42,186 nucleotides of DNA from Bacillus sp. MRMR6 (GCF_001940785.1 NZ_MSLS01000033.1:206-42391), one strand, 5' to 3'. Shown: positions 32,686 to 41,953, counted from the stretch's first letter. Notes: generated by a model not told the origin, from the sequence alone. Numbers and translations are program-made.

Positions 32686-34125
32686 TTACTCCTGCAATTT
32701 GACTTTAACCTTCCTTTGTCCAGTCCCTTCCATTTCACTTTCTGACTGGCGGTCTTTTGAAATAAAAAAGGACAAGATTAGACCTACCAACGAAAGTATC
32801 GAAACCACCATAAACGCTATATTCGCTCCATACATATCCGGATAAGAAATGTCCGGACGCTGTTTTGCTGTTTCAGCGGTTGTCGTCATAACCGTAACTA
32901 GAATGGCGGTTCCAACCGAGGCAGCAATCATTTTCATCGTATTATCCATAGCAGCTCCATGTGAAAGTAACCGTTTTGGTAACTGGTTTAATGCGGCTGT
33001 TGCGACCGGCATCATGACCATTGAAAGACCTAACATTCTAACCCCGTATAAGACTGTAATAAATGTCATCGTAGTAGACGGACCTAAAGTGGTAAAGGCA
33101 AATGAAGCAGCGGTCATTATCGTTAAGCCGATGATCACTAACCATCTTGCACCGATTCTATCAAATACCCGCCCTACAATCGGGGCCATTAAACCGCTAA
33201 TAAGCGCACCAGGTAATAGTGCCAGACCGGCCTCGAATGCTGTGAATCCCCGCATATTTTGCATAAATAGTGGAATAATTGTCTCTGCCCCAATTAATCC
33301 CATAAAGCTAATCATCCCAATGATGATCGCAAACGGAAAGACGGAAAACTTAAATACTCTAAATTCCAGCATTGGATTTTTTAATCGTAACTGCCTAGTA
33401 ATAAACAACGCTAATGATATTACGCCAATTCCGATTGATACAAGGGTAATCGGGTTTGACCAGCCATAATTTCCAGCACTTGTGAATCCATAAAGCAGTC
33501 CCCCGAAACCAAATGACGATAAAATAATCGAAACAACATCAACTTTTGGTTTCGAAACCTCTGTTACATTTTTTAAAGCAAAGAAAGCGATCAGAATATC
33601 GATAAGCACAATTGGCAAAATGATAATAAACAACACTCTCCATGAAAAATGCGCTGTTACCCATCCTGACAATGCTGGCCCAATTGCCGGTGCAAAGGAA
33701 ATGACCAGACCGACCAAGCCCATTGCTGCTCCACGCTTATTCCTAGGAAAAATTAATAAAAATACTGTTTGCATCAAGGGAAGCATGACACCTGCTCCAG
33801 AAGATTGAATAACCCTGCCTAGTAATAAGATTTCAAAATTGGGAGCCATTGCCCCCACCAATGTACCAACCGCAAAAACACTCATAGCCGATATAAACAA
33901 TTGCCTCGTGGTAAACCGCGCTAATAAAAAAGCACTAATCGGAATCATAATCCCGTTGACCAGCATAAAAACAGTTGTAAGCCATTGTGCACTGTTAGCT
34001 GATACGTTCATTTCTTCCATTATTGGAGGGATTGCTGTGATCATCAATGTTTGATTTAAGATAGCAATAAACGTCCCTGCAAGAAGCAGCACCACAATCG
34101 TCGACTGTTTACTTGTAAATGCCAA
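32686..34125 (-). CDS. DHA2-type MFS drug transporter (EmrB/QacA-like)
   Basis: 479 residues with about 14 hydrophobic segments. The MFS motifs appear as LNQTLMITAIPPIMEEM (TM1 motif) and WLTTVFMLVNGIMIPISAFL, and the motif-C region is GLVGLVISFAPAIGPALSGW. This class exports drugs or toxic metabolites by proton antiport. The substrate is unknown. Start TTG after GGGGGATGAAGG. No regulator gene adjoins it. Confidence 0.93.
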   Translation of the reverse strand: MAFTSKQSTIVVLLLAGTFIAILNQTLMITAIPPIMEEMNVSANSAQWLTTVFMLVNGIMIPISAFLLARFTTRQLFISAMSVFAVGTLVGAMAPNFEILLLGRVIQSSGAGVMLPLMQTVFLLIFPRNKRGAAMGLVGLVISFAPAIGPALSGWVTAHFSWRVLFIIILPIVLIDILIAFFALKNVTEVSKPKVDVVSIILSSFGFGGLLYGFTSAGNYGWSNPITLVSIGIGVISLALFITRQLRLKNPMLEFRVFKFSVFPFAIIIGMISFMGLIGAETIIPLFMQNMRGFTAFEAGLALLPGALISGLMAPIVGRVFDRIGARWLVIIGLTIMTAASFAFTTLGPSTTMTFITVLYGVRMLGLSMVMMPVATAALNQLPKRLLSHGAAMDNTMKMIAASVGTAILVTVMTTTAETAKQRPDISYPDMYGANIAFMVVSILSLVGLILSFFISKDRQSESEMEGTGQRKVKVKLQE

Positions 34126-34259
34126 ACCTTCATCCCCCGTTCTTTATTAATGGCTCTTTTCTTAAACTTTGTTGCTATTTGTAACAATAAATGAAGGGTT
34201 GTACTGAGTTTTCTAGGAAAGTCGCATAACTTTAGTGAGAAAAGAGCATACAAACTAAA

Positions 34260-34475
34260 TTCAAAGGCGCAAAGTGACTATTTCTACGGTAAAATCGGCC
34301 TTAAGAATTTAACACCAATCGTTGCGAAAACAGCCTTATAAAAAAACTTTTTATAAGCCTATCGTTAGAAATGCACTTTTATATATTAACTGAAGCCGCT
34401 ATTAAATTCCAATCAATTGCCTTTAGCACTGTTCCCATTAACAGGAGTTATTTACTGATTCTTTAACTAAATAAA
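34260..34475. other. Intergenic stretch with an AT-rich hairpin
   Basis: CTTATAAAAA and TTTTTATAAG arms meet at about 34335-34357. No gene is recognised. Confidence 0.4.
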
Positions 34476-34517
34476 AGTGCTAGGCACCATCCAATATTTT
34501 GGATGGTGCCTAGCACG
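34476..34517. repeat. GTGCTAGGCAC-type palindrome
   Basis: AAGTGCTAGGCACCATCC and GGATGGTGCCTAGCAC are full arms around AATATTTT. Confidence 0.92.
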
Positions 34518-34527
34518 GTTCTCTTTC

Positions 34528-34577
34528 TATCAGTCCCCCACTGGTTTAAAGCACTACCGGTGTCGGGGACTGACCCT
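34528..34577. repeat. GGGTCAGTCCCCC-type palindrome, left arm shortened
   Basis: CAGTCCCCCACTGGT and ACCGGTGTCGGGGACTGACC arms around TTAAAGCACT. It lies 11 bp from the GTGC-type element and just downstream of the receiver gene. Confidence 0.88.
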
Positions 34578-34599
34578 TATTGCTTCAAATTCGTTGACT

Positions 34600-34986
34600 T
34601 TACTGAACAGCTCTATTCTTATATCGACTCTCTTCAATAATTTCCTTAATACGCTGAACGGTATCCGTAAAACTAAATGGTTTGGGAATAAAATCCGTTG
34701 CTCCGAGACCATCCCTCTTTTTTTGATCAAATTTTTCATTTTGGGCCGACAGCATAACCACTGGTGTATTCTTAACAGCTCGAATTTCTTCGAGAATGAT
34801 ATACCCATTTTTATTAGGAAGCAAAACATCGAGAACGAACAAATCATATTCATTCGTTAATGCCATTTTAGACCCAACTTCTCCGTCTTCGGCTACGTCA
34901 ACAATAAATGATTCTCTTTCCAGATAAAGCTTCAATAAACTGCTTATTCTTGTTTCATCTTCCACAATAAGGATTTTAGTAATCAC
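34600..34986 (-). CDS. Single-domain response regulator
   Basis: About 128 residues forming one receiver domain: KILIVEDE (acid pocket), LFVLDVLLPNKNG with the phosphoacceptor Asp near residue 52, VVMLSAQNE (Ser/Thr switch) and FIPKPFSF (Lys). There is no DNA-binding domain and no adjacent histidine kinase. The GTG at 34986 is preferred because AGGAGG sits five bases upstream. The gene ends 20 bp before two palindromic repeats, so an output domain may have been lost here, but the receiver end looks complete. Confidence 0.88.
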   Translation of the reverse strand: MITKILIVEDETRISSLLKLYLERESFIVDVAEDGEVGSKMALTNEYDLFVLDVLLPNKNGYIILEEIRAVKNTPVVMLSAQNEKFDQKKRDGLGATDFIPKPFSFTDTVQRIKEIIEESRYKNRAVQ

Positions 34987-35116
34987 AAACACCTCCTATT
35001 TGTTCACAAAATGTTCACATTTGTTATACCATCATTCTATAACATCCTGCACTAAAATGGTACAGTTGAATTTTGGAACAAAATGAAAAAGCTGAAACAT
35101 GGAGTAAAAACAAAAA

Positions 35117-35161
35117 ATGTGCCAGGCACTTCCCCATTACTTGGTTGGTGCCTGGCACATT
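35117..35161. repeat. GTGCCAGGCAC-type palindrome
   Basis: AATGTGCCAGGCAC and GTGCCTGGCACATT arms around TTCCCCATTACTTGGTTG. Confidence 0.92.
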
Positions 35162-35192
35162 TACATTATCGCTCTCTTCTATCAATGTTTAC

Positions 35193-35561
35193 TTATCTTT
35201 CTACCAATTCCAGCTTCTCCCCATTCGGACCATAGAAAAAGGCGATTTTAACTGTACCCTTTAAAACAGTTTGAGGTTCTTCATCTATTAATGTAACTCC
35301 CGCTTCTTTTAATCGCACGAGTTCAGTTTCGATGTTCTCAACCGTAAAGGCCAAGTGGTTCACGATTCCTTCGTTTTCAACAAGGACGCCATACACTAGC
35401 TCAATCTCTACACTCGGCTGCTCTGGAAAAAAAAGAAAGGCAAGCTCAACAGATTCATTTAACCATTCTCTATTCCTCAATTCTAAACCGAGAATGTTCT
35501 GATAGAACGCTAAAGACTCGTCCATGTTTTTAACCATTATTCCCACATGTTCCATTTTCAC
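35193..35561 (-). CDS. VOC-family protein (glyoxalase/dioxygenase fold)
   Basis: About 122 residues of one VOC unit: EHVGIMVKNMDESLAFYQNI, VNHLAFTVENIE and YGPNGEKLELVE. The metal ligands (His near residue 4, a second His in VNHLAF, Glu in KLELVE) are in place. The start is taken as GTG at 35561 behind AAGGAGG; a longer frame reads through unrelated DNA. The reaction is unknown. Confidence 0.85.
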   Translation of the reverse strand: MKMEHVGIMVKNMDESLAFYQNILGLELRNREWLNESVELAFLFFPEQPSVEIELVYGVLVENEGIVNHLAFTVENIETELVRLKEAGVTLIDEEPQTVLKGTVKIAFFYGPNGEKLELVER

Positions 35562-35564
35562 AAT

Positions 35565-35814
35565 CCATTCCTCCTTCATTCTCAATGTACATTCATTTGG
35601 ATGAGGTCCAGTACAACGACCAGTATCCAGCTCCGCTTCTAAAGGACTCAAAGCTCCTATACAAATAGTATGCTTTTTGCAAAGAGCTTTCAACTTATTC
35701 TGCAGTACCTGTGCGATCCATATCAGTAAGCATCCTTATACGCAATTAGGGAAGACAAATCTCTTGCACGAAAATACTATCGGATGTCACGAAAGTAAAC
35801 AAGAAATTCACTGA
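35565..35814. other. Intergenic stretch, no gene seen
   Basis: No supported ORF. An open frame continuous with the VOC gene lacks a ribosome binding site. Confidence 0.5.
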
Positions 35815-35964
35815 AGAGAAAAGGTAATCCGGATCTTCACCAATGACCAATCAGCAGTCAGAATAATTGGTTCAGTTTTAATGGATATCGAAGAAAGTTG
35901 GACAAGCAACACTTATATAATAGAAAGGGAAATAACTCTAATCATTCGGAGTAGAAATGCCTAA
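35815..35964 (+). pseudogene. IS256-family transposase C-terminal remnant
   Basis: The frame reads VIRIFTNDQSAVRIIGSVLM then DIEESWTSNTYI, matching the end of mutator-type (IS256) transposases (consensus like PNEAS..RL..ALLMEI.EEW). No start and no DDE motif are present, and the preceding frame is broken. Confidence 0.7.
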
Positions 35965-35983
35965 TTTCGAATTAACATTGAGC

Positions 35984-36061
35984 CTCCAGCGGGCATGATT
36001 TAAAGCCAGGAAGCCAGGAGTTTTACAACACCTGGCTTGCCCTCCAGGCCATCCTGCCCGC
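35984..36061. repeat. GC-rich structured segment with nested inverted repeats
   Basis: GCGGGCA (35989) pairs with TGCCCGC (36061). Inside, AAGCCAGG (36011) pairs with CCTGGCTT (36038). It lies between the IS256 remnant and the tandem array. Confidence 0.6.
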
Positions 36062-36168
36062 CCCTCAAATGCAAATTCGAAATAATTGTAGCTCACTATA
36101 CAAATTTTCCAATAAAGTTGAAAATCATTGTTGACACTTTTACACAATAATATGGACTTGACTTCCTC

Positions 36169-37000
36169 TGATGCCCATGCTAGCCATAATTCGCTGTTTA
36201 CGGTAACCAAAGAGGACCTCTGATGCCCGTGCTTGCCATAATTTGCTGTTTACGGTAATCAAAGAGGACCTCTGATGCCCGTGCTAGCCGTAATTCGCTG
36301 TTTACGGTAATCAAAGAGGACCTCTGATGCCCGTGCTAGCCATAATTCGCTGTTTACGGTAATCAAAGAGGACCTCTGATGCCCATGCTAGCCATAATTC
36401 GCTGTTTACGGTAACCAATGAGGGCCTCTGATGCCCGTGCTAGCCGTAATTCGCTGTTTACGGTAACCAAAGAGGACCTCTGATGCCCGTGCTAGCCATA
36501 ATTCGCTGTTTACGGTAATCAAAGAGGACCTCTGATGCCCATGCTTGCCATAATTCGCTGTTTACGGTAACCAAAGAGGACCTCTGATGCCCATGCTAGC
36601 CGTAATTCGCTGTTTACGGTAACCAATGAGGACCTCTGATGCCCCTGCTAGCCGTAATTCGCTGTTTAGGGTAATCAAAGAGGGCCTCTGATGCCCATGC
36701 TAGCCATAATTCGCTGTTTACGGTAACCAAAGAGGGCCTCTGATGCCCATGCTAGCCATAATTGGCTGTTTACGGTAACCAAAGAGGGCCTCTGATGCCC
36801 GTGCTAGTCGTAATTCGCTGTTTACGGTAACCAAAGAGGGCCTCTGATGCCCGTGCTAGCCATAATTTGCTGTTTACGGTAACCAAAGAGGGCCTCTGAT
36901 GCCCGTGCTAGCCGTAATTCGCTGTTTACGGTAACCAAAGAGGGCCTCTGATGCCCATGCTAGCCATAATTCGCTGTTTACGGTAATCAAAGAGGACCTC
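36169..37000. repeat. Tandem array of 16 units of 52 bp
   Basis: Sixteen contiguous units at exactly 52-bp spacing (TGATGCCC at 36169, 36221, 36273 and so on), with no spacers between them. Each unit has three short palindromes: GCTAGC, GGTAACC (or GGTAATC) and GAGGACCTC (or GAGGGCCTC). Units differ at a few positions. GAGGGCCTC dominates units 10-15 and GAGGACCTC the left side. No frame stays open across it. Confidence 0.95.
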
Positions 37001-37029
37001 TGGTACCGCCATAACCGACTGTGTGCAGA

Positions 37030-37974
37030 TTATTTAACTTTAATGACAATTTTCCCTTTGGCATGATGTGTCTCACTTAATTCATGTGCTTTTTGTAATT
37101 CTTCTGCTGAGAAATCAAATACACTACCCACTTGAGGCTTAAGTATTCCTTTCTCAAGTAACTCCCCTAGTTCACCTAGCTGTTTACCATTTGGCGTTAA
37201 CCAATAGGAGCTTGCCGTTACTTGATGTTTTTCTGCTAATGCTTGATCGGGTTGTCCGGCAATCGTTACTAGTCTGCCACCAGGCTTTAATACCCGGAAG
37301 CTTTTATTTAAAATGTCGCCGCCCATTGTATCAATCACCACATCATAATCACTTAATACTTCCTCAAATTGTTGTGTGCGGTAATTAATGAATTCATCTG
37401 CACCTAGCTCTTTTACATATGCTTCATTTTTTTCACTCGCTGTTGTCGCGACATAGGCACCCAAATGTTTTGCCATTTGAATGGCCAAGCTTCCTACACC
37501 ACCAGCTCCAGCATGGATGAGTACTTTATCTCCTTGCTTGACTTTTGTATGATCTACTAGACACTGCCAAGCGGTTAAACCTGCTAATGGAATAGAGGCA
37601 GCCTCTTCAAATGTCAGGTTGCTAGGCTTTTTCGCAAGCAATTCCTCATCCACAGTCGTAAATTCCGCATAAGTACCTTCCGCGGTTGTATCCGGTCGCG
37701 CAAAAACTTCATCCCCGACCTGAAAATCCGTCACTTCACTTCCAACTTCAACGATCTTACCAGCAACATCCCAGCCTAGGATAATAGGGAATGTCCAATC
37801 TAGCATCTGCTTCAAGTAACCCGCACGAAGCTTCCAATCAATCGGATTAATGGAAGTTGCATAAACCGCAACAAGTACTTGGTTTGGTTTTATTTCTGGT
37901 TTCGGTAGCTCCTGCTCCACTAACCCATTCTTACTACCATATTCATTGATGACAACCGCACGCATGAACAGCAC
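37030..37974 (-). CDS. NAD(P)-dependent quinone-oxidoreductase-type dehydrogenase
   Basis: 314 residues of the medium-chain dehydrogenase family without zinc ligands. ATSINPIDWKLRAGYL, GWDVAGKIVEVGSEV and HAGAGGVGSLAIQMAKHLGA (Rossmann motif) place it with quinone oxidoreductases/NADP-dependent oxidoreductases. The substrate is unknown; enones or quinones are common. Its 3' end abuts the 52-bp array by 29 bp. Confidence 0.93.
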   Translation of the reverse strand: MLFMRAVVINEYGSKNGLVEQELPKPEIKPNQVLVAVYATSINPIDWKLRAGYLKQMLDWTFPIILGWDVAGKIVEVGSEVTDFQVGDEVFARPDTTAEGTYAEFTTVDEELLAKKPSNLTFEEAASIPLAGLTAWQCLVDHTKVKQGDKVLIHAGAGGVGSLAIQMAKHLGAYVATTASEKNEAYVKELGADEFINYRTQQFEEVLSDYDVVIDTMGGDILNKSFRVLKPGGRLVTIAGQPDQALAEKHQVTASSYWLTPNGKQLGELGELLEKGILKPQVGSVFDFSAEELQKAHELSETHHAKGKIVIKVK

Positions 37975-38130
37975 TTCCTTTTACGTGATAGATTTGCACG
38001 CTCTAGTATTCGTTTCTTCCTAAGAAGCCATTCCTTCTCGTCAGAGCTTGATAAAAAGATTTCCACTTTGACACAAAATATATCTTAGCTTCAAATAGCT
38101 TGAAATCAAAATAAATTGCTCAAGGAAAAA

Positions 38131-38180
38131 GGGCCAGTCCCCCACCGGTTTAAACTACTACCGTTGTGCGGGACTGACCC
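38131..38180. repeat. GGGTCAGTCCCCC-type palindrome, with mismatches
   Basis: GGGCCAGTCCCCCACCGGT and ACCGTTGTGCGGGACTGACCC arms. It is a degenerate copy. Confidence 0.85.
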
Positions 38181-38421
38181 CATAACCCAAGTAAAATCAA
38201 GTGACCATTTTATCAAGTTATTGATGAAACTTCAAACGTTCGTAAAAGTAATTTAAATAAAAGAAATGGAGTAGATTGTAGAAATAACAAAAGAGGTTAA
38301 TGCTCAAAAGGTGTGTTGGAGAAGTTGATTGTCTTTGAAATGATTTACTTTTAATAATAAACATATTCCCAAAAAATTCAGGATATTTTCGGGAGATGTC
38401 ATACATTATCTAAAATTAACC

Positions 38422-38883
38422 TTAACAGAAACTTTTAATTTGATTTTCAGTAATCCCTTCAATTAATCCTAGTTCACTAATCAAAAATTCATGTGCGTTA
38501 GATAACATTGTTTTTTCACTTGTATTCAGTGCTTTTTCTTTCTTCATACGCATTAAATCACGTACAACTTCAGTACATTCTTGTATTTTACCCGTTTTTA
38601 TTTTGTCCGTATTCACTTTAAACCTTTGTTTCCACGGCAGTAATCGATCTGATTCTCCATGATGAAAAATGTTTATGATGTGTTTTAATGCAATTATGTC
38701 AGTAATAGGGCGTATATTTGAACTCAATATTTTACCCGTAGGAATCATGACTTGCATATTACCGATTAACATTTTTATGACATAGTACTGTTGTTTTTCC
38801 CCCGAGATTTCCTTTTCTTCTATGGATTTAATTATACCTACTCCGTGCATTGGATAAACAATGTTATCGCCAATTTGAAACAA
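38422..38883 (-). CDS. carD-like: CarD-family transcriptional regulator
   Basis: About 154 residues. FQIGDNIVYPMHGVGIIKSI is the N-terminal RNA-polymerase-interacting domain of CarD/CdnL proteins, and the C-terminal helical part (DLMRMKKEKALNTSEKTMLS) fits the DNA-binding end. The protein stabilises open complexes at promoters. I start at TTG 38883 because GGAGGTGGATTA precedes it, giving an MFQIGDNI start; ATG 38898 is the alternative. Confidence 0.9.
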   Translation of the reverse strand: MFQIGDNIVYPMHGVGIIKSIEEKEISGEKQQYYVIKMLIGNMQVMIPTGKILSSNIRPITDIIALKHIINIFHHGESDRLLPWKQRFKVNTDKIKTGKIQECTEVVRDLMRMKKEKALNTSEKTMLSNAHEFLISELGLIEGITENQIKSFC

Positions 38884-39014
38884 ATAATCCACCTCCATAA
38901 TGGTAACCTTCCTAACCTTAACACATAAGTAATTTTTTATCAAATTTTCTATAATATCATAATTTTATTTTACGTGTCAACTACTTAATCTTAAAAAATA
39001 AAAAAAGTTAAATA

Positions 39015-39050
39015 AGGGTCAGTCCCCCATTTTAGTAAAGCGTTACCGTA
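39015..39050. repeat. Partial GGGTCAGTCCCCC-type palindrome
   Basis: Left arm GGGTCAGTCCCCC followed by TTTTAGTAAAGCGTTACCGTA; the right arm is missing. Confidence 0.75.
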
Positions 39051-39054
39051 CCGA

Positions 39055-39270
39055 TAGATAGGGTAGAAATCTGAAGATAGTTGGATTTGTTTGATTGTAA
39101 ATCGGTTTTAGCAAGAGTGTATTGCGATGAAGATTCTCCGACGGTAAGATGAGTGATTTGATAGGATAATTGTTTGGAGAACATAATCCTGGATTGACCA
39201 ATACGAGCACGGCATCAAAGTCCTCACAATCTTAGTATTGTGTTATAACCTGTGACCAAGCCAATTTCAA
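39055..39270. other. Intergenic stretch, no gene seen
   Basis: No ORF with a ribosome binding site and no family motif is visible on either strand. Confidence 0.5.
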
Positions 39271-39274
39271 AATA

Positions 39275-39325
39275 AAGTGCCAGTCACTACCTCCATTTTG
39301 TAAATGAAGGTAGTGGCCGGCACTA
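39275..39325. repeat. GTGCC-type palindrome, likely terminator of the dipeptidase gene
   Basis: AAGTGCCAGTCACTACCTCCATT and AATGAAGGTAGTGGCCGGCACT form long arms next to the dipeptidase stop codon. Confidence 0.8.
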
Positions 39326-39327
39326 TT

Positions 39328-40695
39328 TTACTTATTAAGAAGTTCTAAAAAGGAACAGATAGTTAAAATCCCTTTATCAAAGTTTTCTAAGTTAAAGTGT
39401 TCGTTTGGAGCATGAAGATTCTCATCTGGTAAACCAAATCCCATTAAGACAACAGGAACGTTTAGCGATTGGTTGAAATCCGATACAATGGGAATCGAAC
39501 CACCTTCTCTTTTGTAAACCGGTGCTTTCCCATAAACGATTTCGTATGCTTCTGCCGCTTTTTGGATCATCGGACTGTCGATCGGGGTTAAAAATGGGTT
39601 TCCCGTATCTTGCAAAGTCACTTTCACCGTGCATCCCTTTGGTGCATGTTCTTCAAGATGCTTTTTGATCAAGCCCTGAATTTGTTCTGGGTTTTGGTTA
39701 TGAACCAGCCTGCAGGTGATTTTGGCATGAGCCTCATTTGGGATTACCGTTTTTGTCCCTTCTCCCTGAAAACCGCCCCATAAACCGTTTATTTCTAATG
39801 TTGGACGTGAACTGATTCTCTCTGGATAAGGAAAATGATCTTCCCCTCCCGTTAATTCCGTTAATCCTAACGTTCGTTTTAGCTTTTCTTCATTGAAACC
39901 TAGTGCTTTAATTTGGTCTTTTTCAAATTCTGTCAGTTCTACTACATCATCATAAAAATGGTCCACGGTTACTTTACCGTTTTCATCATGTAAGGTAGAA
40001 AGAAGCTTTACCAATAAGTGGTTCGCGTTCTGGACTCCACCGCCATACATGCCAGAGTGGAGATCAGAATTAGCGGTTTTGAGTGAAAATTCTAGTGCAC
40101 AAAGACCTCTTAAAGAGTAGGTGATCGCTGGTACGCCTTTGTCCCACATATCAGAATCAGAAATTACCACCACATCACAGGATAATTTTTCTTTATTGGC
40201 AGATAAAAATGCAGGAAGATGAGGACTACCGATTTCTTCTTCTCCTTCAATGCAAAATTTAACGTTTACCGGTAATTTTCCTTCTAGTTTCAATAGTGCT
40301 TCCACCGCTTTAATATGTAAGAACGTCTGCCCTTTGTCGTCCGTTGCTCCTCTAGCGAAAATCTTTTCATCACGGATGGTTGGTTCAAACGGAGGCGTTT
40401 CCCACAAGTGAACTGGATCAACAGGCTGTACGTCATAATGGCCGTACACTAAAACGGTTGGAGCGTTTTCTTGATGAATCCAATCCGCATAAACGATCGG
40501 GTGGCCTTTTGTCTGTATGACTTCAACATGTTCCATTCCAATGGATTCCAATTTATTAGCAATCCATGTAGCTGCTTTTTGAATATCTTCTTTATGTTCG
40601 GATAAGGAGCTTATGCTAGGGATTCTTAGCAATTCTTTCAATTCCTCGACATTTTGATGATGTTCATTGGATAAGCGTTCTGATAATTGACTCAT
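39328..40695 (-). CDS. M20-family dipeptidase (CNDP-like)
   Basis: About 455 residues. Motifs: VLVYGHYDVQPVDPVHLWET (first metal His), GATDDKGQTFLHIKA (bridging Asp), CIEGEEEIGSPHLP (catalytic and metal Glu), VISDSDMWDKG, and HAPNEHFNLENF near the C-terminus. The family hydrolyses dipeptides or other small amides with a di-metal centre. ATG 40695 follows AAAGGTGAGAAT and is preferred to the upstream frame start at 40746. Confidence 0.92.
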   Translation of the reverse strand: MSQLSERLSNEHHQNVEELKELLRIPSISSLSEHKEDIQKAATWIANKLESIGMEHVEVIQTKGHPIVYADWIHQENAPTVLVYGHYDVQPVDPVHLWETPPFEPTIRDEKIFARGATDDKGQTFLHIKAVEALLKLEGKLPVNVKFCIEGEEEIGSPHLPAFLSANKEKLSCDVVVISDSDMWDKGVPAITYSLRGLCALEFSLKTANSDLHSGMYGGGVQNANHLLVKLLSTLHDENGKVTVDHFYDDVVELTEFEKDQIKALGFNEEKLKRTLGLTELTGGEDHFPYPERISSRPTLEINGLWGGFQGEGTKTVIPNEAHAKITCRLVHNQNPEQIQGLIKKHLEEHAPKGCTVKVTLQDTGNPFLTPIDSPMIQKAAEAYEIVYGKAPVYKREGGSIPIVSDFNQSLNVPVVLMGFGLPDENLHAPNEHFNLENFDKGILTICSFLELLNK

Positions 40696-40749
40696 ATTCT
40701 CACCTTTTTTCGTTTTTTTCTCATCTTTCTTTATTAAAAAAGACAAGTT

Positions 40750-41127
40750 GACCTTTAGTATTCTATGTTCTCTTTTATTTTGAACAAAAACTTCCTACAT
40801 TTCCACTAATTTCTCAGGGCACAATTAAATTTGTTTACTAAATTGAAAAAGAAGATGGTTGATTACCCAAATCAAACTTGATAACCCAGAGTCACATTTG
40901 TCATAAACCATTAACATCCGTCACATATCCCTCTTCATTTCAAACCTGTCAATAGGCCTTTCCTAGTATAGTCTTCCTCTTTCCTAAAAACACACACATA
41001 TAAAAAACAAATCATATTCCGTCAAATCTATTATTTTTCAATAATAGATCGAAATGAATTTAGTAGAAAAGTTTTGGTTTTAGCTGTGCAGGAAAAGTCT
41101 TCCTGAAATATTACAAAATTCTCATGC
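40750..41127. other. Intergenic region upstream of the CAP gene
   Basis: AT-rich and without ORF. A possible promoter with an extended -10 (TGCTATGAT, about 41126-41133) lies 28 bases before the ribosome binding site of the CAP gene. Confidence 0.5.
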
Positions 41128-41133
41128 TATGAT
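41126..41133 (+). promoter_or_regulatory. Extended -10 promoter for the CAP gene
   Basis: TGCTATGAT has the TGN extension; a weak TGAAAT lies about 18 bases upstream of the -10. Confidence 0.4.
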
Positions 41134-41175
41134 TTGGTTGAAGCAAAGATAGACAACATCAAGGAGGACTTGAAT

Positions 41176-41925
41176 ATGAAGAAAACAGTATTATCTTTAG
41201 CAGTAGCAGGTGCCCTATTTGTTACAGGACCATTAATTAGCTCAGCGGAGAAGTTAGATGGATCAACGAAAGTGTTTGAGGGCCGTTATGTGGTATCTGT
41301 TAACAACACTACGAATTGGAATGATCTCATTCAAAACGTGCTGAAAAAATACTATTATCAAACTCAAACTCAGCCAAAAGTTGTGGCACCTACTCCACCA
41401 GCTGAGGTGCCAGTAATAGAACCGGAACAAGCACAACCAACAGAACCAAAAGCTGAAGAACCTATCGTGGAAAGCCCTGTTGTTCAGCAACCTGTGCAAC
41501 AGCAGCCTGTAGAGCAAACGAACGAAACGACAAATCCGGCAACGTATTCATTAAGTCAATATGAGCAAGAAGTGGTGACATTAACGAATAATGAACGTGC
41601 AAAATATGGCTTACAGCCACTAAAAATTGACTTGAAATTAAGTGAGGTTGCTAGAGTTAAATCAACTGATATGAAGAGCAACGGGTATTTTTCTCATACT
41701 AGCCCAACCTACGGATCACCATTTGATATGATGAAGCAATTTGGTGTTCAATACCGTTTAGCTGGTGAAAATATTGCAATGGGCCAACGCTCACCACAGG
41801 AAGTTGTAACTGCTTGGATGAATAGCGAAGGTCATCGCAAGAACATCTTAAACTCAAGTTTTACTCATATTGGGGTAGGTCATGTTGAGGGTAATTATTG
41901 GACACAGATGTTTATTGGAAAATAA
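41176..41925 (+). CDS. Secreted CAP-domain protein (YkwD-like)
   Basis: About 249 residues with an N-terminal signal peptide (MKKTVLSLAVAGALFVTGPL, probable cut after SSA). A Pro/Glu/Gln-rich linker (APTPPAEVPVIEPEQAQPTE...QQPVEQT) follows at ~70-125. Then comes a CAP/SCP domain with LTNNERAKYGLQPL, SHTSPTYGSPFDMM, GENIAMGQRSP, EGHRKNILN and HIGVGHVEGNYWTQMF. CAP-domain proteins in bacilli are exported and linked to spore or cell-envelope functions. ATG 41176 is chosen because AAGGAGGACTTGAAT precedes it. Confidence 0.92.
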   Translation: MKKTVLSLAVAGALFVTGPLISSAEKLDGSTKVFEGRYVVSVNNTTNWNDLIQNVLKKYYYQTQTQPKVVAPTPPAEVPVIEPEQAQPTEPKAEEPIVESPVVQQPVQQQPVEQTNETTNPATYSLSQYEQEVVTLTNNERAKYGLQPLKIDLKLSEVARVKSTDMKSNGYFSHTSPTYGSPFDMMKQFGVQYRLAGENIAMGQRSPQEVVTAWMNSEGHRKNILNSSFTHIGVGHVEGNYWTQMFIGK

Positions 41926-41953
41926 GTTAGGGATAGTATTTCCCTTTTAATAA

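Noticed and set aside
32849..33469. 206-aa plus-strand ORF
   Set aside because: It is the mirror of the MFS gene in the opposite frame and has low-complexity hydrophobic composition and no ribosome binding site.
35565..35693. N-terminal extension of the VOC protein
   Set aside because: The open frame continues upstream, but the Shine-Dalgarno sequence and family length both place the start at about 35561.
36169..37000. CRISPR array
   Set aside because: The repeated units are contiguous with no unique spacers, and no cas gene is in the window.
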